Shown here: positions 34,409 to 43,327 of the stretch, one piece after another
Numbering within the stretch: the first letter of the stretch is position 1
How the letters are laid out: each line of letters starts with the position of its first letter
From: an uncultured Nocardioides sp.
GTDB lineage: Bacteria > Actinomycetota > Actinomycetes > Propionibacteriales > Nocardioidaceae
Length of the DNA stretch: 64,000 bases
NCBI RefSeq assembly: GCF_947488515.1
Contig: NZ_CANKZF010000001.1
Coordinates: forward strand, 2,046,001-2,110,000
Direction of reading: 5' to 3'
The notes under the pieces: model-generated
What the model saw: only the letters and a program-made list of their open reading frames with translations
Told to the model about the DNA's origin: nothing
The model's database searches: none
Program-made: the position numbers and the translations under genes

Positions 34409-35113
34409 CTACTCGGGGTCAGCTGAGGTGGTGAGCAGGCGGCGGGTGAGTATCAGCTCGGCAGCGAGGTCGCGCAGCTTCACGTTCTGAGTCGAGGAGA
34501 GGCGCGTCAGGAGGGCGAACGCCTGGGTGGAGTCGATGTCGAACCGTTCCATGACCAGCCCGCACGCCTGGGCGATGATCGTGCGGGAGTCCAGGGCGGT
34601 CTCGTAGTGCTCGAGGTTCTGGGCAGCGGCCACGGCGACGGCGATGTGCGCAGCGATCGCAATGGCCTCCGCCTTGTCCTCGTCGCTGAAGGCGTCGGGC
34701 TTGGTGGCGTACATGTTCAGCGCGCCGAGGGTGTCCCTGATGGTGAACAAGCGGACCGAGAACGAACTGCGTACCCCCGTCGTCTCAGCCAGCCGCGGAC
34801 CCCAGTGCAACCAACGCGGGTCATGGGAGAGGTCGGGCACGTACACCGTTTCCGCTTCCCAGATGGCCGACAAGCAGGGTCCCTCGCCCGTCTCGTACTG
34901 CAGCCGGTCTCCGACCACTGCCATGTCGTCGGTGGCGGCGGGGGTATCCACCTTCCGCCTGGCGTGCACGATCGAGACGCTCGCCGCATCACACCCACCG
35001 ACGTTCTGGACGGCGAGCGCGACGCCGCTCCGCACCGTCGAGACCGAGCTGTGTTGTTCTTGCAGCTCGCGCGCGACGTCAGCCATGCGTTCGGACAACG
35101 ACATCGCACTCAT
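34409..35113 (-). CDS. GAF-ANTAR regulator
   Basis: A 234-residue protein. A GAF domain (about 20-165) has LAVQNVGGCDAASVSIVHAR, GDRLQYETGEGPCLSAIWEA and RSSFSVRLFTIRDTLGALNM. An ANTAR RNA-binding domain (about 170-228) has SRTIIAQACGLVMERFDIDS and AFALLTRLSSTQNVKLRDLA. ANTAR domains bind paired hairpins in nascent RNA and prevent termination; the GAF domain may sense a small ligand or redox state. Such genes are common in actinobacteria. No paired-hexaloop target was recognised in its neighbourhood. Confidence 0.92.
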   Translation of the reverse strand: MSAMSLSERMADVARELQEQHSSVSTVRSGVALAVQNVGGCDAASVSIVHARRKVDTPAATDDMAVVGDRLQYETGEGPCLSAIWEAETVYVPDLSHDPRWLHWGPRLAETTGVRSSFSVRLFTIRDTLGALNMYATKPDAFSDEDKAEAIAIAAHIAVAVAAAQNLEHYETALDSRTIIAQACGLVMERFDIDSTQAFALLTRLSSTQNVKLRDLAAELILTRRLLTTSADPE

Positions 35114-35288
35114 GTCGGACCGTCCGCCACCGGCTCGGCAGGACTCACTTCACGCATTCGGGCACGCCCATCCTCTGGATGGCTGGCCGGGGGCTGGGGA
35201 CAGCAGGTCGAAACTACTGCTGCAAAAGTACACCGAGAGCCGTCTTCATCTGGACGGGTGACCACCGGCTGGTGTCTTCTCGCTCGCC

Positions 35289-35331
35289 CATCGGCAGATC
35301 CGGTGAGTCGGACACGCGCCGACAGGCGGCG
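35289..35331. repeat. Imperfect direct repeat, right copy
   Basis: CATCGGCAGATCCGGT, 13 variable bases, then GCCGACAGGCGGCG, matching the copy at 32152-32193. It ends 28 bases after the stop codon of the HNH/DUF222 gene. The 246-base region between the GAF-ANTAR start and that stop holds no other feature that I recognise. Confidence 0.55.
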
Positions 35332-35359
35332 TTGTGCGCCACCCCCGCCCCTCGCCGGC

Positions 35360-36583
35360 CTACGTCCGCCTGGCGAAGGTGACCCTGTTGTCGGCGTGGA
35401 TGGTCATCGCGTAGCGGGAGTCGTGGGCCAGGCGGTGGTGGCGGGGGCAGAGGAGCCGGCCGTTGGTGAGGTTGGTGAGGCCGAGGCGGGACCAGGGGTC
35501 GTCGTGGTGGGCGTGACACCCGGACGCTGACGTCTCGCAGCCCTTCGCGGTGCACCCACCGTCGCGCAGCCCGAGGGCGATGCGCTGTGTCTTGCTGTAG
35601 AGCCGGGCGGTGCGTCCCAGGTCCAGCGGCTGCGACGAGGTGCCGAGCACGGCGGGGATGATCCCGGCCTCGCAGGCCAGTCGCCGCGCTTGCCCGGCTG
35701 TCATGCGCGAGCCGTCGTCGAGCAACGCCGTGGCGTGCTCGGCCATCAGCTGCTCGAGGGTCATGGTCACCACGATCGTGGCGTTGACGCCTGCGGTCTG
35801 CGGGGTGGCGTCGACCGGGTAGCGCTCGACGTACTCGACGAACGCCTCGCCGAGCCGCCTGCGCAGGGGCTTCCAGTCGCCGGTGTCGTCGCGCAGCTCG
35901 GCCTCGGTGTGGCGGGCCGGGTTGGCGAGCGCGAGGAGGTGGCGCTTGAGCATTGCGCCCACGTGGGACGGCACGGTGAACCTGCCGTGGCAGCGCCCCT
36001 CGCCGTCGTCGACGATGGAGAGCTCGACACCAGCAGCGGCCCGCGCCTCCTCGCCCGCCAGCACGGACTCCTCGTGGCACTCCCCCACCTCGGGTGCCAC
36101 CACGTCCAGGATGCGCTTGCCGATCTGCCGCAGGTCGCGGGCGTCGTGCCGGGCGGCAAGCTCCAGCAGGGTGGTCTCTGCGAGCCCGCCAACATCAAGG
36201 TCGACGTCCGGCGGGAGCGCGTCGACCGCCTCGACGATGACTCGTGCCTGCTCCGTACGGAGCGCACCCGACGTCAACGCCTCAGCGACGTGCGCGTGCT
36301 GCTCGAGCGCCCGGCCGAGCGCGAGGTCGCGACGTGCCTGACTCCGAGCTGTCCGCGTCCGGACCGCCAGCCACGCCGCGGCGTCGCGCAGCCCGTGCTG
36401 CTCGCCCACGTCGTCGGAGGCGGCGAGCACCGACGCGGTGAGCGCGTCGAGCTGGGAGCGGGCCTCGGCCAGGGCCACCAGCGCCGACTGCTTCTCCCCC
36501 ACCGACATGAACGTCGGCTCGACCGACGCGACGCTCTTCAAGGCGGTCTGGACGTCGGTGGCACAGCCGATGATGGGATGCAC
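35360..36583 (-). CDS. HNH endonuclease, DUF222 (13E12-repeat type)
   Basis: A 407-residue protein. An N-terminal DUF222 region (about 25-280) has DAAAWLAVRTRTARSQARRD and LGRALEQHAHVAEALTSGAL, and the C-terminus is an HNH nuclease with GCTAKGC, CHAHHDDPW and GRLLCPRHHRLAHD. This architecture is the 13E12 family of M. tuberculosis, which includes repeated and SOS-regulated genes. The target is unknown. The GTG at 36583 is chosen because AAGGAGG lies eight bases upstream. An SOS-like box is about 210 bases upstream of it. Confidence 0.9.
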   Translation of the reverse strand: MHPIIGCATDVQTALKSVASVEPTFMSVGEKQSALVALAEARSQLDALTASVLAASDDVGEQHGLRDAAAWLAVRTRTARSQARRDLALGRALEQHAHVAEALTSGALRTEQARVIVEAVDALPPDVDLDVGGLAETTLLELAARHDARDLRQIGKRILDVVAPEVGECHEESVLAGEEARAAAGVELSIVDDGEGRCHGRFTVPSHVGAMLKRHLLALANPARHTEAELRDDTGDWKPLRRRLGEAFVEYVERYPVDATPQTAGVNATIVVTMTLEQLMAEHATALLDDGSRMTAGQARRLACEAGIIPAVLGTSSQPLDLGRTARLYSKTQRIALGLRDGGCTAKGCETSASGCHAHHDDPWSRLGLTNLTNGRLLCPRHHRLAHDSRYAMTIHADNRVTFARRT

Positions 36584-36795
36584 TCGGGCCACCTCCTTGC
36601 ACGCGCTCACTGGACACCGCCCGGGTCCGGGGCGGAGCGGTGAGGCATGACTGGTGGCACCGTTGCCAGGGCGCCACCCGAGAGCCGTATGGCATCCCGT
36701 CAACACCAAGACGGGTTCTATGGGTGACTGTCCTGGTCCCCAGATCCCCGTCACCTCAGACGAGGGATCCTTTCCGGACCAGCGTGCTACCACCA

Positions 36796-36811
36796 TCGTA
36801 CGCCTGTTCGA
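36796..36811 (-). promoter_or_regulatory. Candidate LexA (SOS) box
   Basis: On the minus strand TCGAACAGGCGTACGA matches the mycobacterial/actinobacterial SOS consensus TCGAAC-N4-GTTCGA in 11 of 12 defined positions. It lies in a locally AT-richer promoter-like region between the MFS gene end and the HNH/DUF222 gene, whose 13E12 relatives in M. tuberculosis are known LexA targets. The distance to the start codon (about 213 bases) implies a long leader. Confidence 0.55.
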
Positions 36812-36833
36812 ATAGAATCGCAAGCGGGGTCGC

Positions 36834-38411
36834 TCACCCGAGCCCCACGTCGTCGGTCGCCGACGGCGAAGGATCGGGCAGCCGCATCATCCGGAACGCC
36901 ACGGCGACCCCGACCAGGGAAGCAAGCAGCGCCACGAGGAGCGCGACCTGGAGCGCGAGGTCCCGGGCGTCGTCGTTGATGGCGAGGACCTCGTCCTGGA
37001 TGTTCTCGGGCTGGCCGGCGAGGAGCTCCTCGAGCTGGGCATCACTCATCACCTGCGCATCGTCCTCGAGGACCGTCGCGACCCGCTGCTGGTCGGCCGG
37101 CGGCAGGACGGTGCTCGACTCCGCCATGTTGGTGAAGGAGGTCGACAGGGTGGCGAGCATGATCGCGCCGGCGAAGGCCAGGCCGAAGGACAGGCCGAAC
37201 GACCCGGTCGCGGAGGTGACGCCCGCGGCCTCGCCGACCCGATCCTCCGAGAGCGGAGCCAGCGCGTAGTTGTTGAGCTGGGAGGCGAGGAGTCCGAGGC
37301 CGGCGCCCGCGAGCACGAGCGGGAGCGCCAGGTGCCACCCGGAGTCCGCCCGGGGCACGAGGAGGATGAGGCCGGCGATCGCCGCGGCGAGCAGGATGAA
37401 GCCCGCCCGGATGATGCTGCTCGCCCTCCGCCGCCCGGCTCGCTTGCCGGCGAGCAGCGCGACGCCGAACATCGTGAGCGACAGCGGGGCGAGCGTGATC
37501 CCCGCCTGCAGAGCGTTGTAGCCCCAGACGAGCTGCAGGAAGATCGGCAGCGCGATGAGCATCCCGCCCAGTGCGACCTGCTGCAGGAAGATCTGGGTCA
37601 CACCGGTGCTGAACAGCTTGGACGAGAAGAGGCCCGGGTCGAGGAGCGCGGGCTTGCCGTCGCGCTTTCGGTGGACCAGCCAGGACACCAGACCGGCCAT
37701 CGCGATGACCCCGATCGCGAGGAGCAGCAGGACGGACTCGGCGCCCTCCTGCCAGGCGAGGACGCCCAGCACGAGCCCGCCCATGCCGATCACCGAGAGG
37801 GCCGCCCCGGGGAGGTCGACGGACCGCTCGCCGGCGTACGGCACGTCCCGGATGCCGCGGCTGCCCAGGAGCACGGCCCCGATGATCAGCGCTTCCAGCA
37901 TGAAGCCGACGCGCCAGGACAGGAGCGTCGTGACGAAGCCGCCGACCAGGGGGCCGATCGCGGCGGCGATCGCCCCCGACGCACCGACCAGGGCGAACAC
38001 CTTGGCGCGGGTCCTGCCCTCGAAGTTCCCGTGGATCAGCGACTGCATCGCCGGGAGGTAGAGGGAGGCGCCGAGCCCGCCGAGGACGGCCCAGAAGACG
38101 ATGATCGCCGTCAGGCCCTGCGCGAAGACCATCGCCAGCGCCCCGACGGCGTAGAACAGCATGCCGAGGACGAACGCACGCTTCCGCCCGAACAGGTCAC
38201 CGATCTTGCTGCTGATCAGGATGAACGCAGCGGACACGAGCGCCTCGATCGCCACCGCCGACTGGACGCCGCTCACGGTCGTGTCGAGATCCTCCACGAC
38301 GGCCGAGATCGACACGTTCATGAACGACGTGTCGATCACGAAGACGAACATCGCCGCCGCCAGGAGGATGCCCTGGCGCGGCGTACCGCCGGAGTCGTCA
38401 GCAGGAGCCAT
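36834..38411 (-). CDS. MFS drug transporter (DHA2, 14 helices)
   Basis: A 525-residue transporter with 14 predicted helices. Motif A is GDLFGRKRAFVLGM in the loop between helices 2 and 3, and motif C-like glycines are in VGASGAIAAAIGPLVGG. The N-terminus ILLAAAMFVFVIDTSFMNVS is typical of the EmrB/QacA group, which exports drugs or lipophilic cations by proton antiport. A long acidic extracytoplasmic loop (about residues 435-485, VLEDDAQVMSDAQLEELLAG) precedes the last helix. No regulator is adjacent. Confidence 0.9.
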   Translation of the reverse strand: MAPADDSGGTPRQGILLAAAMFVFVIDTSFMNVSISAVVEDLDTTVSGVQSAVAIEALVSAAFILISSKIGDLFGRKRAFVLGMLFYAVGALAMVFAQGLTAIIVFWAVLGGLGASLYLPAMQSLIHGNFEGRTRAKVFALVGASGAIAAAIGPLVGGFVTTLLSWRVGFMLEALIIGAVLLGSRGIRDVPYAGERSVDLPGAALSVIGMGGLVLGVLAWQEGAESVLLLLAIGVIAMAGLVSWLVHRKRDGKPALLDPGLFSSKLFSTGVTQIFLQQVALGGMLIALPIFLQLVWGYNALQAGITLAPLSLTMFGVALLAGKRAGRRRASSIIRAGFILLAAAIAGLILLVPRADSGWHLALPLVLAGAGLGLLASQLNNYALAPLSEDRVGEAAGVTSATGSFGLSFGLAFAGAIMLATLSTSFTNMAESSTVLPPADQQRVATVLEDDAQVMSDAQLEELLAGQPENIQDEVLAINDDARDLALQVALLVALLASLVGVAVAFRMMRLPDPSPSATDDVGLG

Positions 38412-38525
38412 GCGATCACCACGTCATCGGTGCCGTGGCGACGTCCGAGCATCGCCGAGGAGTCAGTCGACCCATCGTGGAGCGCGCACGTGCTCCCGGC
38501 CTCACCCGCAGCGAAGGACCGAGGG

Positions 38526-39716
38526 CTACGCGCTCTCGGGCGGCAGGTGCTTCTTCATCAGCCGCCGGACGCGCTTCTGCTTGCGGTCGGGGATCATCGA
38601 GCGCATCTCCTCGAGCTTGCCGAAGCAGAGGAGGCGGTCCTCCCCCTCGAGCACGGTCTTGTTGCGCGGGTTGGGGATGACCTGGGGTCCGCGGTGCAGC
38701 GTCAGGACGGTGATGTCGCGCTCGTCGAGGCCGGAGTCGCCGAGCTTCTTGCCGACCATGTCGGAGCCGGCGTGCACGACGATCTCGGCCACGCCGTAGC
38801 CGGTCGAGACGGTCAGCCGCTGGCGTACGTCGATGTCGGGGAAGGCCACCTGGTTGGCCATGTAGTCGACGATCGCGCCGGCGACGTCGAGCTTGGTCGC
38901 GCGCTCGATGCCCTCGAGCCCGGGCGAGGAGTTGACCTCCATCACCTGCGGGCCGCGACGACCCTCGAGCATGTCGACGCCGGCGACGCGCAGGCCCATG
39001 ATCTGCGCGGACCGGACGGCGACCCGCTCGAACTCCTCGTCGAGCTCGACCGGCTCGACGCTGCCGCCGCGGTGCACGTTGGAGCGGAACTCGTCACCCT
39101 GCGCGACCCGCCGCATCGCGGCGACCACGCGGTCACCGACGACGAGGGCGCGGATGTCGCGGCCCTTGCTCTCCTTGACGAAGCGCTGGATCAGGACGTT
39201 CTGCCGGGTGCTCTGCAGCGTCTCGATGATCGCCTCGGCCACCTTCAGCGTCGGGGCCAGGATCACGCCGATGCCCTGCGTGCCCTCCAGCAGCTTGATC
39301 ACGACCGGCGCCCCGCCGACGCGCTCGATCGCCGGGATCACGTCGGCCCGGTCCTGCACGAAGGTCGTGGCCGGCATCGGGATCTTGTGGCGCGACAGGA
39401 TCTGCGTGGCGCGCAGCTTGTCGCGGCTGTTGGCGATGCCGTAGCTCGTGTTGGGCGTGTAGACGTCCATCTGCTCGAACTGGCGCACGACGGCGGTGCC
39501 GAAGTAGGTGATCGAGTTGCCGATGCGCGGCAGCACGGCGTCGTACGTCGACAGCTGCTTGCCGCGGAACAGCAGGTCGGGCTCGTCACCGGTGAGGTCG
39601 ATGCCGAAGCGCAGGGTGTTGAGCACCTTCACGTCGTGGCCGCGGTCCAGGGCGGCGGTACGGAGCCGCTGCGTGCTGTAGGACCGCGGGGCCCGGGACA
39701 GGATGGCGAGCTTCAT
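38526..39716 (-). CDS. rimK: RimK-type ATP-grasp ligase with C-terminal RCK_C domain
   Basis: A 396-residue protein. Residues 1-295 are a RimK-family ATP-grasp ligase (MKLAILSRAPRSYSTQRLRT, PRIGNSITYFG, VVIKLLEGTQGIGVILA, VAGVDMLEGRRGPQVMEVNSSPG split at VMEVN with metal ligands). RimK adds glutamates to the C-terminus of ribosomal protein S6. Residues about 305-390 are an added TrkA-C/RCK_C-like domain (AEIVVHAGSDMVGKKLGDSG, ITVLTLHRGPQVIPNPRN, GEDRLLCFGKLEE), which in potassium channels binds small ligands such as cyclic di-AMP. The fusion suggests ligand control. A protease-like gene starts 52 bases away, divergently. Confidence 0.9.
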   Translation of the reverse strand: MKLAILSRAPRSYSTQRLRTAALDRGHDVKVLNTLRFGIDLTGDEPDLLFRGKQLSTYDAVLPRIGNSITYFGTAVVRQFEQMDVYTPNTSYGIANSRDKLRATQILSRHKIPMPATTFVQDRADVIPAIERVGGAPVVIKLLEGTQGIGVILAPTLKVAEAIIETLQSTRQNVLIQRFVKESKGRDIRALVVGDRVVAAMRRVAQGDEFRSNVHRGGSVEPVELDEEFERVAVRSAQIMGLRVAGVDMLEGRRGPQVMEVNSSPGLEGIERATKLDVAGAIVDYMANQVAFPDIDVRQRLTVSTGYGVAEIVVHAGSDMVGKKLGDSGLDERDITVLTLHRGPQVIPNPRNKTVLEGEDRLLCFGKLEEMRSMIPDRKQKRVRRLMKKHLPPESA

Positions 39717-39768
39717 GGGACGTCATCCAACCACCTGGCCGGAGGCCGCCACCTGCCAAGATGGCCCC

Positions 39769-40257
39769 GTGGACCCCGCCCCCCAGCCGACCGAACCCGA
39801 GAAGGTCGTCGTCGGCTGGCGCGAGTGGGTCGCGCTGCCCCAGGCCGACGTGCCGTGGGTGAAGGCGAAGATCGACACGGGCGCGCGGTCGTCGTCGATC
39901 CACGCCTTCGACCTCGAGGTGCTCGAGGAGGACGGCCACGAGCGGGTGCGCTTCTCCATCCACCCGTGGCAGCGCTCCGACGAGGACCACGTCGAGCTCA
40001 GCCTGCCGGTGCTCGACATGCGCGAGGTGCGCTCCAGCAACGGCCAGGTCGAGAAGAGGTACGCCGTCTCGCTGGACGTCACGCTCGCCGGCCGCACGAT
40101 CACGACCGTGATGACGCTCAGCAACCGGGACGAGATGGGCTTCCGGATGCTGATCGGGCGCGAGGCGCTCGAGCGCGGCTTCCTCGTCGACTCGTCGCTG
40201 TCGTACGCCGGTGGCAGGCCGCGCCGCGCCGTGCGCCGCAAGAACTGGGGCAAGTAG
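39769..40257 (+). CDS. RimK-associated retropepsin-like protease family (PF05618)
   Basis: A 162-residue protein, GTG start at 39769. The family was called putative ATP-dependent zinc protease but carries an aspartic retropepsin-type motif, KIDTGARSSSIHA (about 38-50), plus RMLIGREALERGFLVD near the end. In Pseudomonas a homologue (RimB) acts with RimK to control ribosomal modification. Here it is divergent from rimK, sharing a 52-base promoter region. That arrangement supports the ribosomal S6-modification role for both. It converges on the RTX-like gene with only two bases between stops. Confidence 0.85.
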   Translation: MDPAPQPTEPEKVVVGWREWVALPQADVPWVKAKIDTGARSSSIHAFDLEVLEEDGHERVRFSIHPWQRSDEDHVELSLPVLDMREVRSSNGQVEKRYAVSLDVTLAGRTITTVMTLSNRDEMGFRMLIGREALERGFLVDSSLSYAGGRPRRAVRRKNWGK

Positions 40258-40259
40258 CC

Positions 40260-41588
40260 CTAGCGAAGCTTGATCTCGCAGCTCCTGAGCTTCTCGCCGC
40301 TGCACCGGTCGCGGTTGGCGTTGCCGTCGACCGTGTCGCGACCGGGCCCGCCGACGAGCAGGTCCTTGCCACGGCTGCCCGAGAGGGTGTCGTTGCCGCC
40401 GTCGCCGTAGATCCGGATCGTCGACCTCCGCGGGTCGCAGTCGAGCAGGTGGCCGTCGTCGGCCGTGCGGAAGAACTCGAGCGAGTCCTTGCCAGCGCGG
40501 CCGAGGACGGTGGCGGTGCAGGCGTAGAAGCGGAGCTCGTCTGCCTTCTTCGTGCCGCGGACGTCCATCTTCCTCGCGCCGACGCGCACGTCGTCCCAGC
40601 CGCGGAAGGTGCTGCGCTGGGTCTCGCCGAAGAACCGGTTCTCCAGCCGGCCCTCGGGCAGGTCGAGGTCGAGCCGCGTGCCGGCCCACAGGTCGACCGA
40701 GTCCTCGCCCGGCCCGCCGACGTACTCGCTGTCGCGCCAGCCGAGGCCGTTCGGCGCGAGGAGGGTGTCGTCGCCGCCACCGAGGGCGAACCGCAGGACC
40801 GTCCTGGCACCGCGGTTGAGGAAGACGCGGGCGTACTCGTCGCGGTCACTGCCGATGAGGGACAGCGAGCGCGGCGCGCCGGGACCCAGCTCGAAGCGCG
40901 TGACCTCGCCCGTCCAGGAGAGGACCGATGCACCGTCCTCGGTCCACGATCGCCGGGCTGCGTCGATGGCCACGTCACCGACGCCGAGGGCGGGTCGCAG
41001 CTCGGCCGAGGTGCCCAGCGCCACCCGTGAGCCCGGCGCCTGGATCCCGTACCAGTACACGACGTGCCCGTCCCCGGCGAGCTGCAGCACGTCGGGGTTG
41101 GGCACGTCGAGCATCCCGGTGAAGTACTGGTCGGCGGACTGGCCCGGGCGCGTTCCGGTCGTCGCGACGACGGTGTCGGCCTCCAGGTCCACCGGCCCAC
41201 CGCCGTCGTTGGACCCGAGGACCACGTAGTCCCGGCCCGGCGAGGCGGTGTAGTGGTCGGACCCGGTGCCGAGCTCCGCGTCGATCGTCGACGCGGACGC
41301 GGAGGCGTCCACCACGTCATTGCCCGCGCCGGCCCGCAACGTCACGAAGACCGGGGCCGTCACGTCGGTGACGCAGACCAGGTCGTCGCCGCCCAGCGTG
41401 GCGACGCCGACGGCGCCGTTGGTGACCACCACGTCGGGACCCTCCGTGCCGGTCACGCCGAGCTGGCCGGGCGTACCGACGATCGTGGCCGCCCGTCCCT
41501 GGCAGGTCTCCACAGCCGCCTGGGCCGTCGGTGCGGCGAGCAGCGTGGCGGTGAGCAGTCCGGCGGCCACGAGGGGCAGCGGTCGCAT
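40260..41588 (-). CDS. Secreted calcium-binding (RTX-like) repeat protein
   Basis: A 442-residue secreted protein with signal peptide (LLTATLLAAPTAQA, about 1-24). Nonapeptide-like Gly/Asp repeats appear at several points: TLRAGAGNDVVDASA, ALGGGDDTLLAPNG, VGGPGEDSVDLW, YGDGGNDTLSGSRGKDLLVG and GPGRDTVDGNANRD, the last forming the densest RTX cluster. Such turns bind Ca2+ and help extracellular folding. Two Cys pairs (for example in CSGEKLRSC) may form disulfides. No catalytic domain is seen. It is monocistronic. Confidence 0.82.
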   Translation of the reverse strand: MRPLPLVAAGLLTATLLAAPTAQAAVETCQGRAATIVGTPGQLGVTGTEGPDVVVTNGAVGVATLGGDDLVCVTDVTAPVFVTLRAGAGNDVVDASASASTIDAELGTGSDHYTASPGRDYVVLGSNDGGGPVDLEADTVVATTGTRPGQSADQYFTGMLDVPNPDVLQLAGDGHVVYWYGIQAPGSRVALGTSAELRPALGVGDVAIDAARRSWTEDGASVLSWTGEVTRFELGPGAPRSLSLIGSDRDEYARVFLNRGARTVLRFALGGGDDTLLAPNGLGWRDSEYVGGPGEDSVDLWAGTRLDLDLPEGRLENRFFGETQRSTFRGWDDVRVGARKMDVRGTKKADELRFYACTATVLGRAGKDSLEFFRTADDGHLLDCDPRRSTIRIYGDGGNDTLSGSRGKDLLVGGPGRDTVDGNANRDRCSGEKLRSCEIKLR

Positions 41589-41758
41589 GAGGTGTCCTTC
41601 GATCGAGGTCCGGTCCTGGGGAGACGCTGCCAGACGCCGAGAGGTTGTCGCTGGGCGCGGGGCTCACAGGAGACGCACATGGTCAGCCCACCGCTCCGAC
41701 AGGTGGGCCGAGCAGCATCGGGCTCACCAGACCAGATGCACTTCGGAAGGCAGCACCC

Positions 41759-43273
41759 ATGCGACTCCTCCCCCTCCGCCAGGCCGTGGCCGGGACCCTG
41801 GCCGCCGTCCTCCTCGCGGGATGCAGCGCATCCGTGGCGAGCGACACCGGCTCCTCCACGTCCTCCGGCTCGAGCGGCACGTCCTCGGCGGTGTCTGCCG
41901 TCTCCGGCACCACCGTGGAGGACGTGCTCGACGGCGACGTCGAGGTCGAGACCGGCGACACCTCCTACGACGAGGGCGACGCCACCGCGATCGCGCTGTC
42001 CGGCTCGGGCGCCGACGCCGACAGCGACGCGGTCACCGTCGAGGACCGCACCGTCACCATCGCGGCCACCGGCACCTACGTCCTGAGCGGTGAGCTGGCC
42101 GGGCAGGTGGTCGTCGACAGCGCCGGCGACGGCGTCGTACGCCTCGTGCTCGACGACGCGACGATCACCTCCGAGACCACCGCCGCGATCGACGTCGTCG
42201 ACGCGCAGTCGGTCGTGGTCGTCCTCGCCGACGGCAGCACCAACGCCCTCGCCGACGCGGCGACCTACGCCGACACGACCGAGGGCGCGCCCACCGGCAC
42301 CCTCTGCTCGACGGCCGACCTGACCATCGGCGGCACCGGTTCGCTGACGGTCACCGGCAACAGCAACAACGGCATCGTCGGCAAGGACGGCCTGGTCATC
42401 ACCGGCGGCACCATCGACGTGACGTCGGTCGACGACGGCATCCTCGGCAAGGACTACCTCGTCCTCACCGACGGCAGCGTCACCGTCGACGCCGTCGGTG
42501 ACACCTTCACGTCCGACAACACCGAGGACGCCGGCTCCGGCTTCGTGCTCGTCGAGGGCGGGGAGCTCACCGTCACCTCGCAGGACGACGGCATCAAGGG
42601 CGTGCAGGTCCTCATCGCCGGCGGGACGGTCGACGTGGCCGGCTCCAACGAGGCGCTCGAGGGCTCGCTGATCGTCATCGACGACGGCGACGTCGAGCTC
42701 CATGCCGCCGACGACGGCGTCAACGCGGCCTCGTCCGACGACAGCGCCTCGACCGACGGCCAGCCCGGCGGCGAGATGGCGGCCGACGACTCGCTCGCCC
42801 TGCACGTCAACGGCGGCACGCTCGAGGTGTGGGCCAGCGGCGACGGCCTCGACTCCAACGGCAGCGCCACCATCACCGGCGGCGAGATCACCGTCTACGG
42901 CCCGACCACCGACGGCAACGGCGCGCTCGACGTCAACGGCACCCTCGACGTCAGCGGCGGCACCCTCATCGCCACCGGCAGCGCCGGGATGATGGTCGCC
43001 CCGTCCTCCGACTCCGCCCAGGGCTGGATCGCCACCGCCCTCGGCACCACCGCCGCGGCCGGCTCGGAGGTGGTCATCACCGACGGCGACGGCGCCGAGG
43101 TGGCGTCGTCCACGATCGCGAAGGACTTCGCCTCCGTCGTCTGCTCGGCAGCCGGCATCACCTCCGGTGAGACCTACACGGTCACCGTCGAGGGCACCTC
43201 GACGACCGTCACCGCGGGCGAGGCACCCGCCGGCGGCCAGATGGGTGCACCTGGCGGCCCGATGGGCGGCTGA
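41759..43273 (+). CDS. Lipoprotein with Cthe_2159-type carbohydrate-binding domain
   Basis: A 504-residue lipoprotein (LLAGC, Cys at about 21) with a Ser/Gly-rich linker. The body is a right-handed parallel beta-helix-like succession of short strands: YVLSGELAGQVVVDSAGDGV, RLVLDDATITSETTAAIDV, NGIVGKDGLVITGGTIDVTS, DGILGKDYLVLTDGSVTVDA, DDGIKGVQVLIAGGTVDVAG and later copies. This repeat (DG-I-xGK-D or DGI-KG) is the Cthe_2159 (PF14262) pattern, whose founding member binds cellulose or pectin-like acids in Ca2+-dependent fashion. In other bacteria such genes are often near CotH, VTC and DUF4956 genes; here those are 22 kb away. A small membrane protein gene follows. Confidence 0.88.
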   Translation: MRLLPLRQAVAGTLAAVLLAGCSASVASDTGSSTSSGSSGTSSAVSAVSGTTVEDVLDGDVEVETGDTSYDEGDATAIALSGSGADADSDAVTVEDRTVTIAATGTYVLSGELAGQVVVDSAGDGVVRLVLDDATITSETTAAIDVVDAQSVVVVLADGSTNALADAATYADTTEGAPTGTLCSTADLTIGGTGSLTVTGNSNNGIVGKDGLVITGGTIDVTSVDDGILGKDYLVLTDGSVTVDAVGDTFTSDNTEDAGSGFVLVEGGELTVTSQDDGIKGVQVLIAGGTVDVAGSNEALEGSLIVIDDGDVELHAADDGVNAASSDDSASTDGQPGGEMAADDSLALHVNGGTLEVWASGDGLDSNGSATITGGEITVYGPTTDGNGALDVNGTLDVSGGTLIATGSAGMMVAPSSDSAQGWIATALGTTAAAGSEVVITDGDGAEVASSTIAKDFASVVCSAAGITSGETYTVTVEGTSTTVTAGEAPAGGQMGAPGGPMGG

Positions 43274-43327
43274 TGCCCTGTCCCCACGCACCCGATCCCT
43301 CCCACCACGTCACACGAAGGAACCCCG

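Noticed and set aside
32152..35331. Prophage or integrative element with att sites
   Set aside because: The repeats are imperfect and there is no integrase, excisionase, tRNA target or phage gene between them. I keep only the direct repeat as an observation.
35646..36643. Antisense frames over the HNH/DUF222 gene
   Set aside because: The minus-strand gene has HNH motifs and a good ribosome-binding site; the opposite frames are low-complexity.
37332..41030. Very long open frame on the plus strand opposite the MFS and RimK genes
   Set aside because: It is antisense to strongly conserved genes on the other strand, has an Arg/Glu/Asp/Leu-heavy composition typical of a shadow frame in high-GC DNA, and has no family resemblance.
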